From: Poseidonocella sp. HB161398
GTDB taxonomy: Bacteria; Pseudomonadota; Alphaproteobacteria; Rhodobacterales; Rhodobacteraceae
Direction: 5' to 3'
Length of the DNA stretch: 42,423 nt
Assembly: GCF_005870025.1 (NCBI RefSeq)
Contig: NZ_VATA01000055.1
Location: 1-42,423 of the forward strand
The notes under the pieces are model-generated. The model saw only the letters and a list, made by a program, of their open reading frames with translations, did no database searches and was not told where the DNA came from. Below, piece after piece: positions 24,071-32,644 of this stretch. Both the position numbers and the translations under genes were made by a program. Each line of letters starts with the position of its first letter. Within the stretch, counting starts at the first letter, position 1.

Positions 24071-24927
24071 CCCTGACCAAGACCCTCGCCGCCGTCCTGC
24101 CCACCCCCGGGCGGCTCGGCTACCGCTTCAACCTGGCCGGGCGGACCGGCCTCTGCGTGATCGCCTTCTGGGCGCTGATCGCGGTCTTCGGCCCGCTGAT
24201 GTCGCCCTATGCCCCGGGCGAGATCGTCGACTGGGACTATTTCAGCCCGATGAGCGGCCAGTTCTGGCTGGGCACCGACTATCTCGGCCGGGACATGCTG
24301 TCCCGCATCCTGATGGGCGCGCGCTACACGGTCGGGATCTCGCTGGCGGCGGTGGCGATCACCGTGACCGCGGGCGTGCTTCTGGGCATGACGGCGGCGG
24401 TGATCGGCGGCTGGTTCGACATGGTGCTGTCGCGGCTCCTCGACGCGCTCAACGGAATCCCCTCGCTGCTCTTCGGGCTGGTGGTCGTGGCCGCGGTCGG
24501 CTCCTCGATCCCGGTGCTGGTCCTGACGCTGGCGGCGATCTACATCCCCGGCGCCTACCGCTATGCGAGGGCGCTCGCGGTCAACATCAACACGATGGAC
24601 TATGTCACCGTCGCCCGCGCCCGCGGCGAGACGACCTTCTACCTGGCCACGCGCGAGATCTTCCCCAACATCCTCGGCCCGGTGCTGGCCGATCTGGGCG
24701 TGCGCTTCATCTTCATCGTGCTGGTGCTTTCGGGCCTCTCGTTCCTCGGGCTCGGCGTGCAGCCACCCAATGCCGACTGGGGCGGGCTGGTGCGCGAGAA
24801 TCTCGAGGGCATGAGCCTCGGCGCCCCGGCGGTCATCTTCCCCTCGGTCGCCATCGCCACGCTGACCATTTCGGTCAACATGTTCATCGACAACCTTCCC
24901 GTGAAAATCCGCGACAGGAGCGAATGA
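24067..24927 (+). CDS. ABC transporter permease, DppC family
   Basis: This 286-residue partner permease has the DppC landmark FWLGTDYLGRDMLSRILMGARYT (about residues 67-89) and the EAA loop VARARGETTFYLATREIFPN. The C-terminal GLGVQPPNADWG segment is also family-typical. It overlaps the genes on both sides by 4 bp, so the permease-permease-ATPase unit is translationally coupled. Confidence 0.93.
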   Translation: MTLTKTLAAVLPTPGRLGYRFNLAGRTGLCVIAFWALIAVFGPLMSPYAPGEIVDWDYFSPMSGQFWLGTDYLGRDMLSRILMGARYTVGISLAAVAITVTAGVLLGMTAAVIGGWFDMVLSRLLDALNGIPSLLFGLVVVAAVGSSIPVLVLTLAAIYIPGAYRYARALAVNINTMDYVTVARARGETTFYLATREIFPNILGPVLADLGVRFIFIVLVLSGLSFLGLGVQPPNADWGGLVRENLEGMSLGAPAVIFPSVAIATLTISVNMFIDNLPVKIRDRSE

Positions 24928-26591
24928 TGACCGAGCCCCTCGTTTCCGTCCGCGACCTCCGCATCGGCGCCACCACCGATGCCGGACGCAAGGTCGAGAT
25001 CATCAAGGGCGTCTCCTTCGACATCGCTCCCGGCGAGATCGTCGCGCTGATCGGCGAGTCCGGCTCGGGCAAGACCACGATCGCGCTGTCGCTGATGGGC
25101 CATGCGCGGCCCGGCTGCCGGATCTCGGGCGGGCGGATCGCGATCGGCGGCGACGACGTGACCGCGATGTCCGAAACCGGCCGCGCCGCGCTGCGCGGCA
25201 CGCGGGTCTCCTACGTGCCGCAATCCGCCGCCGCGGCCTTCAATCCCGCGAAGCGGATCATGGCGCAGGTGATCGAGATCACCGATATCCACAGGCTGAT
25301 GCCGCGCGCCGAGGCCGAGGCGAAGGCGGTGGAGCTCTTCCGCGCGCTCGCCCTGCCCGAGCCCGAGTCCATCGGCACCCGCTATCCGCACCAGGTCTCC
25401 GGCGGCCAGCTGCAGCGGCTCTCGGCGGCGATGGCACTGATCGGCGGGCCCGACCTGGTAATCTTCGACGAGCCGACCACAGCGCTCGACGTGACCACCC
25501 AGATCGAGGTTCTGCGCGCCTTCAAGTCCGCCATGGCCCAGGGCGGCGCCTCCGGCGTCTATGTCAGCCACGACCTTGCGGTGGTGGCGCAGATCGCCGA
25601 CCGGATCATCGTGCTGAAGGGCGGCGAGATCCAGGAGGAGGGCACCACCGGGCAGATCCTGCACGCCCCGGCCCATCCCTATACCCGCGCGCTGCTCGCC
25701 GCCTTCGAGCCGCGCCCCCACGCGGCCGTTCCGGCGCCCGGCCATCCCGCCCAGCCGCGGCCGATCATCGAGGTGGCGCATCTGCATGCCGGCTACGGCC
25801 CTATCTCGGACGGCGCGCCGCAGGCCAAGGTGCTGCAGGATGTCAGCTTCCGGCTGGAGCGCGGCCGCAATCTCGGCGTGATCGGCGAATCCGGCTCGGG
25901 CAAGTCGACGCTGGCGCGCGCCATCGCGGGCATCCTGCCGCCCTATCGCGGCACGGTGCTGGTCGACGGCACCGAGATGCGCCCCGACCTGCGCAACCGC
26001 TCGAAGGAGGAGCTGCGCAGGGCGCAGATCGTCTTCCAGCTCGCCGATACCGCGCTCAACCCGGCGCATTCGATCGGCGCCATCCTCGGCCGCCCGCTGG
26101 CCTTCTACCACGGGATGCGCGGCCAGGCGGCCGAACGGCGGGTGATCGAGCTTCTCGACATGGTGCAGCTGCCCGCCAATCTGCGCTTCCGCCTGCCCGG
26201 CGAGCTCTCCGGCGGGCAGAAGCAGCGCGTCAACTTCGCCCGCGCGCTGGCCGCCGAACCCGAGCTGGTGCTCTGCGACGAGATCACCTCGGCGCTCGAC
26301 ACGGTGGTCGCGGCCGCGATCATCGACCTGCTGAAGGAGCTGCAGCGCGAGCTCGACCTCAGCTATCTCTTCATCAGCCACGACCTCTCGACGGTGGAGG
26401 CGATCTGCGACGACGTCCTGGTGATGCACAAGGGCCGGGTGGTCGAGGCGCTGCCGGCGCGCGACATGTCCGCGAAGGCGGCGCATCCCTATTCGCGGCT
26501 GCTGATCTCCTCGATCCCGCAGCTCGACACCGGCTGGCTGGCCTCGCTGGAACAGGACCCGGAACTGGTCCGCCAGTTCGCCCTGCGCTGA
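24924..26591 (+). CDS. Fused dipeptide ABC ATPase (DppD-DppF in one chain)
   Basis: This 555-residue protein contains two complete nucleotide-binding domains. Domain 1 has Walker A GESGSGKTT with Lys50, signature VSGGQLQR (158-165), Walker B VIFDEPT with Glu183 and the H-loop His216. Domain 2 starts near residue 280 with Walker A GESGSGKST (Lys327), signature LSGGQKQR, Walker B and a second SHDL loop. The oligopeptide-type C-terminal HPYTR and HPYSR motifs occur after each domain. Most Dpp systems use two separate ATPases; the fusion is a known variant. Either of two adjacent ATG codons (24924 or 24927) may be used. Confidence 0.93.
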   Translation: MMTEPLVSVRDLRIGATTDAGRKVEIIKGVSFDIAPGEIVALIGESGSGKTTIALSLMGHARPGCRISGGRIAIGGDDVTAMSETGRAALRGTRVSYVPQSAAAAFNPAKRIMAQVIEITDIHRLMPRAEAEAKAVELFRALALPEPESIGTRYPHQVSGGQLQRLSAAMALIGGPDLVIFDEPTTALDVTTQIEVLRAFKSAMAQGGASGVYVSHDLAVVAQIADRIIVLKGGEIQEEGTTGQILHAPAHPYTRALLAAFEPRPHAAVPAPGHPAQPRPIIEVAHLHAGYGPISDGAPQAKVLQDVSFRLERGRNLGVIGESGSGKSTLARAIAGILPPYRGTVLVDGTEMRPDLRNRSKEELRRAQIVFQLADTALNPAHSIGAILGRPLAFYHGMRGQAAERRVIELLDMVQLPANLRFRLPGELSGGQKQRVNFARALAAEPELVLCDEITSALDTVVAAAIIDLLKELQRELDLSYLFISHDLSTVEAICDDVLVMHKGRVVEALPARDMSAKAAHPYSRLLISSIPQLDTGWLASLEQDPELVRQFALR

Positions 26592-26614
26592 GCGCCGGCC
26601 AGACCGACGGAGAA

Positions 26615-26642
26615 AAGGCGCCGCGGCTCTCCGGGGCGCCTT
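26615..26642 (+). terminator. Terminator of the ABC operon
   Basis: A 12-bp stem with one mismatch (from AAGGCGCC at 26615 to GGCGCCTT ending at 26642) closes on a CTCT loop, 23 bp after the ATPase stop. A-rich bases precede it and TTCT ends it. Confidence 0.7.
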
Positions 26643-26689
26643 CTGCCGTGCGGGACACAGGCCCGGGCCGCTTCCCTCTCCGCCGGACC

Positions 26690-28720
26690 CCGGATGGGAA
26701 CGCCTCCAGACCGGCGGGCCCGGACGGGCGCCGGGGAAGCCTCCGATCCGTCGCTGACGGACGCATTCCCGTCCGGATCGCCGGTCGGGCCCGCCGCCTG
26801 CCCGTCAATTCGCGGTCCCATGGCCGGATGCTCCAGCCAGTCCCCCCGCACGGAAAAGGGCGGCGAGCGCCGCGCGGACCACCCCGCCGGACACCGCGAC
26901 AGAGACCGCACGCTGCAGGTCCCGCGCGGAGGCTCCCGCCCTCCGCCCGGGATGACCGGCCTTCCGCTGCGCCGGCAGCGTCGGCGCCGCCCTGTTCTCC
27001 GCCCCGGTCTCCGCGCCTTGCTCCAGCCCCGGAGCGCATGCGCGAGGCAAGGATCTGCACCGCCCCCCGGCCCGCATGCCGATCCTGCACAGTCCCGCAC
27101 ACGCGCGGAAGCCGGCCTCGTCCTCGAGCGGCCTCCCCTCGACCTGCAGCTCCGGCGAGGCGACGTCGATGCAGGACAGCCCCTGACCGAAACTTGGTTC
27201 GGCGCGCCGCATCAGCGGCGGCCGGCAAGGATGCCAGCCGCTCAGCGCGCCACCCGGTGCCCGCCGGGGAGGGAACGCCAGACCGCCCGCCCGCCGGGAC
27301 CTCAGCGGATCGGCCATCGCCTCGTCCTCGGCCCGGCCGGTCCACCAGACTCCGACGATGGCCTTCCCGCGGTCGCACCGGGCAGCCGCCGTCACCGCCG
27401 AGCCGTTGCGCATCGCCACCAAGCGGAGCACGCTGATCGCGGCCAGGCTATCCGGCAGGCCGCGCAGCCGCCCCGGCAGATCAAGTTCGCTGCGGTCCCG
27501 ACCCTCGGCCTCATGGACATCGGGCAAGCCGGGCGCGGCAAAGCCCCGGTCCGCCCAAACGGCGCAGGCCGCGGCGTGCACATCCCGCGCCGACAGCACG
27601 ACATCCCGCCTGCCGACCGGCGCGAAGGCAGGCTGGTCCCCAGCCTCCGAGCCCCTGCGGCAGAGCGCATCAAGCGCACATCCCGCCCGCCCCCGATCGG
27701 CCCGCGCACGTCCCGCCCATTGCTCGCACGGGCGGCTGCCAGCTCGCCAATCAAGGCGGTTTTCCGCCCCGGGGCAGGCATGACCGGCAAGCTCCCGCCA
27801 TTCTCCGGGAACACGGCGGATGCCACCGCCGCCCGCCGCGCCCCTGCGTCGTGCTCGCTGTCGGCGCCCAACCCATCGGGCACAGACGCCGCGCGTCACC
27901 CACCCAGCAGCCGGACTCGCACCGCCAGCCGGGAATTGCGCCGCTCCGCCACCTGCCCAGTGGCATGGTCCGCCTGCAGGCGCCCGGTCGCGGGCCGACA
28001 TCCGGGTGTGGCCCCGGCATTGACGGCCGCGACCGGATTGCAGCCCCCGCCCTCGTCCGGGATCACCACACCGCCGAAGCCCCACTCCCCGCGCAGCACC
28101 CCACCCAGCAGCCCGTCATCCTCCGAGGTGCGGGTGCCGTTGACCCGGTTTGAGGAGGTCATCGCTGCCCGAACTCCCGAAGACGATCCGGACGTTGCGC
28201 GCGCACATCTCCCGCAGCGTCCGCATGCCCGTCTCGGCGCTGACGTGGCGGTGACAGGCTTCGGGCGGGCGCCGACGCCGCACCTCCGAATGCCGCGGCA
28301 GCCGCCCCGGCCAGCGAGGAACGGTGCCTCCGGACAGGACCCGGTTCTCCCGCCGCAGAGCGGGCTGCGCGTCAGGTTCGGACCCGGCCGCGGCAAGACG
28401 TCGATCCCCGCCGCCTTCGCCTTGCGGACCGGCACGTCACGGGCACTCTCGATCGGCACCTCGCCCAGGGGAAGGCCAGCACCGGCGCTCACGGAACGCG
28501 GGCGGCGGGAAGAGCGCGCCAACTCAGGATGGAGCTGCAGCCGCGCTCCGTCCGGCCCATCGGCAAAGCGCAGGTTGCGGATCCCCCGCACTCAGGCAAC
28601 CGGGGGTCCGATCTCACTGCCCGGTCGACGGCTGATACCGGAACACCGGTCGTGCCGTCCCCGGCCGTCTCCATCTGCCAAGGGAGATGGGGCGATCGGG
28701 GCGCCGGCCCTGCTGGAGGC
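26690..28720 (-). pseudogene. Decayed GH3 beta-glucosidase gene
   Basis: Pieces of a family-3 glycoside hydrolase appear in the right order, scattered over different minus-strand frames. From the N-terminal end they are RFADGPDG (28570-28547); AGIDVLPRPGPNLTRSPLCG (about 28411-28352); NRVNGTRTSEDDGLLGGVL then RGEWGFGGVVIPD (28150-28055), where the nucleophile Asp (SDW in active enzymes) is in PDE; FPENGGSLP and TALIGEL (about 27829-27740); EAEGRDRSELDLPGR, AMRNGSAV and WWTGRAEDEAMAD (27512-27307); PSFGQGLS (about 27197-27174), the usual PFGHGLS; AGASARDL (about 26939-26916), the usual GASSRDI; and RGDWLEHPAMGP (26848-26813). Frames change several times and stops intervene. Ends are approximate. 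The remains cover nearly the whole length, so the gene was once complete here. Confidence 0.8.
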
Positions 28721-29342
28721 AGAGCCCGTCCGTATCCGGATCGCCCGCAGCCTGACCGGCCAATCGCGCCTTCCCGCAACAGCGCCGACGCCCCCGCAAG
28801 CATTCCCGATCTTCTGCCCCGGCCGCAGCGGGCGGAACAATGTTCCACGCGGCGCCAGCCCCCGAAAGGCAGGTCAAGCCGGACACGCCAGCCGCAGACA
28901 AGGGCAAACGGGTTTGAATTCCGCAAGCGGCCCTCGAGCAGGCTGCATATCCTCGCCCGGGCAAGTGTCCCAGCCACCCGCCAGGGCGGCCGCGAGCCTC
29001 GGCGGCCCGCGGACCGGAATGCCACGGCACGCGCCGGGCGCCCGCCCGTCATGAACGGCCGCATGCAGCAGACCGGGCGGAGGCCCGGCAGGACCTCTTC
29101 CGCCGCACCCGGCACCATCCGCTGGCCAGCGCCTCGTCCAGCGCATGCACACCGATCGCGCCGCCTCAGTTCGGCCGCGCGACGGGCCACCAAGGCCGAC
29201 GCCCCGACGCCTCCCAGATACCGGCATCCTCGCGCAGCCCCGGCACGGCCCGCCGATGTCCCCGTCTCGCGATCTGCGGGCCCGACCGCCATCGACACAT
29301 TCCCGATGCACACGCCCTCTCCGCAAGGGCGCGGGGGAGGGT
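28721..29342. other. Unassigned non-coding or decayed stretch
   Basis: These 620 bp lie between the GH3 remnant and the Lrp gene. Open frames exist on both strands, but their translations are rich in Arg, Ala, Pro and Cys and show no domain I recognise, as expected for GC-rich non-coding sequence. The leftmost part may include the N-terminus of the decayed GH3 gene. No repeats, terminal inverted repeats or RNA gene were noticed. Confidence 0.5.
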
Positions 29343-29369
29343 CCGGGAGGGGGCCCGGCCCTCTCCCGG
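29343..29369 (-). terminator. Hairpin after the Lrp-family gene
   Basis: CCGGGAGGG and CCCTCTCCCGG pair with one bulged base around a short G/C loop, 3 bp past the stop codon of the leftward Lrp-type gene. There is no clear T-run, so termination strength is uncertain. Confidence 0.45.
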
Positions 29370-29371
29370 CC

Positions 29372-29866
29372 TCAGAGCCGCTCGCCGAAGAGACGGTTCA
29401 AGGGGGCCTGGGTCTTCACGAAGGGGGTCTTGATGACCACGAAGCTGAAATATTTGTCGATCCCGACATCGCGCTCCAGCAGCCCCTCCATGATCGTCTG
29501 GTAGTCGACGATCCCCGCGGTGATGAATTTCGCCAGGTAGTCGTAGCCGCCCGAGACCAGATGGCACTCGACGCAGCTGTCGATCTTCTCCACCGCCTCC
29601 TGGAAGCGGGCGAAATCGATCTGGCGATGGTTCTTCAAGGTGAATTCGGTGAAGACCGTCAGGGTCTCGCCCAGCTTCGCCATGTCGATCTGCGCCGAAT
29701 AGCCGGTGATGTAGCCCGCCTTCTGCAGCTTCTTCACCCGCATCAGGCAGGGCGAGGGCGACAGCGCCACCAGATCCGCCAGCTCCACATTGGTGATGCG
29801 GCCGTTGCGCTGCAGCTCGGCGAGGATCCTGATATCGATCCGGTCCAGCTTTTCCCCAGCGCCCAT
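29372..29866 (-). CDS. Lrp/AsnC-family transcriptional regulator
   Basis: This is a 164-residue Lrp-type regulator. An N-terminal helix-turn-helix (DRIDIRILAELQRNGRITNV, then ELADLVALSPSPCLMRVKKL; residues about 8-47) is followed by the RAM effector-binding domain, which contains VECHLVSGGYDYLAKF. It forms dimers or octamers and responds to small molecules, usually amino acids. The ATG at 29866, with GGAAAG upstream, gives normal length; a longer frame to 29956 has no ribosome site. It is divergent from the tartrate/malate dehydrogenase and semialdehyde dehydrogenase genes and is their likely regulator. A palindrome at 29951-29966 is a candidate site. Confidence 0.88.
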   Translation of the reverse strand: MGAGEKLDRIDIRILAELQRNGRITNVELADLVALSPSPCLMRVKKLQKAGYITGYSAQIDMAKLGETLTVFTEFTLKNHRQIDFARFQEAVEKIDSCVECHLVSGGYDYLAKFITAGIVDYQTIMEGLLERDVGIDKYFSFVVIKTPFVKTQAPLNRLFGERL

Positions 29867-29950
29867 CTTTCCAGCCCCTGCCTCGGATTTGGGCAGGAAT
29901 GGCGTCCTGCGGGCCCGGCTGTCAAGACGTTTCGCTTCGCCCTTGCAGCC

Positions 29951-29966
29951 GCGCAATCTTCTGCGC
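29951..29966. promoter_or_regulatory. Candidate Lrp-type site in the divergent gap
   Basis: GCGCAATCTTCTGCGC has arms GCGCA and TGCGC over a 6-bp spacer, in the 225-bp gap between the Lrp-type gene and the dehydrogenase operon. The rest of the gap shows no clear promoter. Assignment is by position and symmetry only. Confidence 0.35.
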
Positions 29967-30091
29967 CAGAGAGCGTCGCGCAGCGTTTCGTGCCGTTTCG
30001 CCCCCCGCCTTCGGCAGCATCGCGCGCGTTCTGGGCCCTATGATCGGCCCGCAACAGGCAGACCGCCCGGCCGGCGGCCAAGGAGAAGAGA

Positions 30092-31138
30092 ATGACGACC
30101 TACAAGCTTGCCCTCATCCCCGGCGACGGGATCGGCGTGGATGTGACCGACGCGACGATGAAGGTGCTCCGCGGGGCGGCAGCGAAATTCTCCTTCGCGC
30201 TCGAGACCGAGACCTTCCCCTGGTCCTGCGAATACTACCTGGAAACCGGCGCGATGATGCCCGCCGACGGCATCGCCACGCTGAAAGGCTTCGACGCGAT
30301 CTATCTCGGCGCGGTCGGCTGGCCCGCCACCGTGCCCGACTCCGTCTCGCTGCACGGGCTCCTGCTGCCGATCCGCAAGGAATTCCGGCAATACGCCAAT
30401 ATCCGCCCGCACCGGCTGCTGCCGGGCGTCGAGGGCCCGCTGAAGTCCGAAGGCTTCGACATCCTGTGCATCCGCGAGAATACCGAGGGCGAGTATTCCG
30501 GCGCCGGCGGCCGCGTCCACCAGGGCCAGGACAACGAGGTCGCGGTCGAGACCTCGGTCTTCACCCGCACGGGCGTCGAGCGCATCCTGCGCTTCGGCTT
30601 CGAGCAGGCGCGCGCCCGGCGCAAGCACCTGACCTCGGTCACCAAGTCGAACGCGCAGAAATACTCCATGGTGTTCTGGGACGAGGTCACCAGGGAGCTG
30701 GCCGCCGAATATCCGGACGTCACCGTCAGCCACATGCATATCGACGCCATGGCGGCGAAGATGGTCATGGCGCCCGAAGACCTGGACGTGATCGTCGCCT
30801 CGAACCTCTTCGGCGACATCCTCACCGATCTGGGCGCCGCGATCCAGGGCGGGCTGGGCTTTGCCGCCTCGGCCAATATCTGCCCCGACCGCAGCGGCCC
30901 CTCGATGTTCGAGCCGGTCCACGGCTCGGCCCCCGACATCGCCGGCAAGAACATCGCCAATCCGATCGCCGCCATCTGGTCCGGCGCGATGATGCTGGAC
31001 CACCTGGGCGAGACGGAGGCGGCCACGGCCGTGCTGGCCGCCATCGAGACCGCGACCGGCCAGGGCATCGGCACCCGCCCCGGCAGCCATTCCACCGACG
31101 ACATCACCGCGGCGATCCTGTCCGCGCTGGAGGCCTGA
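30092..31138 (+). CDS. Tartrate dehydrogenase / D-malate dehydrogenase (decarboxylating)
   Basis: This 348-residue enzyme of the isopropylmalate/isocitrate dehydrogenase family oxidises D-malate or tartrate-type hydroxy-acids with NAD and a divalent metal. Features are LIPGDGIG (8-15), IRENTEGEYSG (128-138), the catalytic Lys185 in TSVTKSNA, metal ligands Asp218 (HIDAMAAKMV), Asp242 and Asp246 (NLFGDILTDLG), and the NAD loop EPVHGSAPDIAGKNIANP. The IRENTEGEYSG form and length separate it from LeuB in favour of the TtuC/DmlA group. GGAGAAGAG precedes the start. It is 3 bp from the next gene, forming a two-gene operon. Confidence 0.88.
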   Translation: MTTYKLALIPGDGIGVDVTDATMKVLRGAAAKFSFALETETFPWSCEYYLETGAMMPADGIATLKGFDAIYLGAVGWPATVPDSVSLHGLLLPIRKEFRQYANIRPHRLLPGVEGPLKSEGFDILCIRENTEGEYSGAGGRVHQGQDNEVAVETSVFTRTGVERILRFGFEQARARRKHLTSVTKSNAQKYSMVFWDEVTRELAAEYPDVTVSHMHIDAMAAKMVMAPEDLDVIVASNLFGDILTDLGAAIQGGLGFAASANICPDRSGPSMFEPVHGSAPDIAGKNIANPIAAIWSGAMMLDHLGETEAATAVLAAIETATGQGIGTRPGSHSTDDITAAILSALEA

Positions 31139-31141
31139 GAC

Positions 31142-32608
31142 ATGACCCTCGACACCCTGCCCGGCCTGCGCGCCCAGCTGGCCGATCCCGATCTGTTCCG
31201 CGAAGCCGCGCTGATCGCGGGCGACTGGATCGCGCGTCCCGACATGGAAGTGGCCGATCCCGCCACCGGCGACGCGCTCGGCACCATGCCCGACTGCACC
31301 GCCGCAGAGACCGAAACCGCGATTGCCGCAGCCGAGGCCGCGATGAAGGACTGGCGCGCGCGCACCCATGCGGAACGCGCCGACCTGCTGATGGCCTGGC
31401 ACGACCTGATGCTGGCGCATGAGCAGGACCTGGCGCGCATCCTGACCGCCGAGCAGGGCAAGCCGCTGGGCGAAGCCCTGGGCGAGATCCGCTACGGCGC
31501 CTCCTTCGTGCGCTGGTTCGCCGAGGAAGCCCGCCGGATCAACGGCACGATCATCCCCTCGCCGGTGAAGGGCAAGAAGATCCTCGCCATGAAGGAGCCA
31601 GTCGGCGTCTGCGCGATCATCACGCCCTGGAACTTCCCGAATGCGATGATCACCCGCAAGGTCGCCCCCGGCCTCGCCGCGGGCTGCACCATGGTGATCA
31701 AGCCCTCGGATTTCACCCCCTACTCGGCGCTGGCCCTCGGCGTCCTGGCCGAGCGCGCGGGCATCCCCGCGGGCGTGCTGAACATCCTCACCGGCCGGCC
31801 CGAGGCCATCGGCGGCACGCTGACCGCCTCTGCGGTGGTGCGCAAGCTCTCCTTCACCGGCTCGACCCGGGTGGGCGCGCTGCTGGCGGAGCAATGCGCG
31901 CCGACGCTGAAGAAGATGTCGCTGGAGCTCGGCGGCAACGCCCCCTTCGTGGTCTTCGACGATGCCGATCTGGACCTCGCGGTCGAGGGCGCGATGGTGT
32001 CGAAATTCCGCAATGGCGGCCAGACCTGCGTCTGCGCCAACCGCCTGCTGGTGCAGTCCGGCGTCTATGACGCCTTCGTCGCCAAGCTCGCCGCCAAGGT
32101 CGACGCGCTGAAGGTCGGCGCGGGCACCGAGGAGGGCACGGATATCGGCCCGATGATCAACGCCGCCGCGATCGAGAAGATCAACGCCCATGTCGAGGAC
32201 GCGCTGTCGAAAGGTGCCGAGCGCGCCACCGCGCAGCGCGATCTGGACGCCCGCTTCGCCGATCCGGTGGTGCTGAGAAACGCCACGACCGAAATGCGGC
32301 TGGCCGGCGAGGAAACCTTCGGCCCCGTCGCCCCGGTCTTCCGCTTCGAGACCGAGGAAGAGGCGCTGGCCATCGCCAATGGCACGCCCTTCGGCCTGGC
32401 GGCCTATTTCTACACCTCCGACATGGCGCGGGCCTTCCGCTTCGGCGAGGCGCTGGAATTCGGCCTGATCGGCGCGAATACCGGCGCGGTCAGCCATGCC
32501 GAGGCGCCCTTCGGCGGCGTCAAGGCCTCGGGGCTCGGCCGCGAGGGCGCGCAGGAGGGCATCGAGGAGTATCTCGAAACCAAGGCCTTCCATCTCGGCG
32601 GTCTCTGA
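31142..32608 (+). CDS. gabD: Succinate-semialdehyde dehydrogenase (GabD-like ALDH)
   Basis: This 488-residue aldehyde dehydrogenase oxidises succinate semialdehyde or a close homologue (such as glutarate semialdehyde) with NAD(P). It has PWNFP (162-166, Asn164), the general base Glu262 in LELGGNAP and the catalytic Cys296 in GGQTCVCANR. The second Cys two residues later is a GabD trait. FGGVKASGLGREG near the C-terminus also fits GabD. It follows the tartrate/malate dehydrogenase gene by 3 bp. In this operon it may act on an aldehyde from amine breakdown encoded at 16-20 kb. The substrate is inferred. Confidence 0.87.
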   Translation: MTLDTLPGLRAQLADPDLFREAALIAGDWIARPDMEVADPATGDALGTMPDCTAAETETAIAAAEAAMKDWRARTHAERADLLMAWHDLMLAHEQDLARILTAEQGKPLGEALGEIRYGASFVRWFAEEARRINGTIIPSPVKGKKILAMKEPVGVCAIITPWNFPNAMITRKVAPGLAAGCTMVIKPSDFTPYSALALGVLAERAGIPAGVLNILTGRPEAIGGTLTASAVVRKLSFTGSTRVGALLAEQCAPTLKKMSLELGGNAPFVVFDDADLDLAVEGAMVSKFRNGGQTCVCANRLLVQSGVYDAFVAKLAAKVDALKVGAGTEEGTDIGPMINAAAIEKINAHVEDALSKGAERATAQRDLDARFADPVVLRNATTEMRLAGEETFGPVAPVFRFETEEEALAIANGTPFGLAAYFYTSDMARAFRFGEALEFGLIGANTGAVSHAEAPFGGVKASGLGREGAQEGIEEYLETKAFHLGGL

Positions 32609-32618
32609 GACTGGCACG

Positions 32619-32644
32619 GGCCATGCTCCGCCAGGGGCATGGCC
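32619..32644 (+). promoter_or_regulatory. Hairpin enclosing the cooA-like start codon
   Basis: GGCCATGC (32619-32626) and GCATGGCC (32637-32644) form a perfect 8-bp stem. The right arm contains the ATG of the CooA-like gene, and the loop contains the AGGGG ribosome site. Folding would restrict initiation or tie it to translation from the upstream gene. Confidence 0.5.

Noticed and set aside
26694-29054. A 786-codon open frame on the plus strand
   Set aside because: Its translation is Pro/Arg/Ala-rich without domains, and the opposite strand shows ordered GH3 remnants. It is a by-product of high GC content.
29000-29240. A minus-strand fragment reading DAGIWEA and, later, EVLPGLRP, vaguely like a GH15 trehalase-type protein
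   Set aside because: The match is too short, the spacing is about 20 residues less than the family pattern I recall, and frames change. Left as unassigned.
30092-31138. Isopropylmalate dehydrogenase (LeuB) for the IMDH-family gene
   Set aside because: The IRENTEGEYSG motif, length and neighbourhood fit the tartrate/D-malate group, and no leu genes are nearby.
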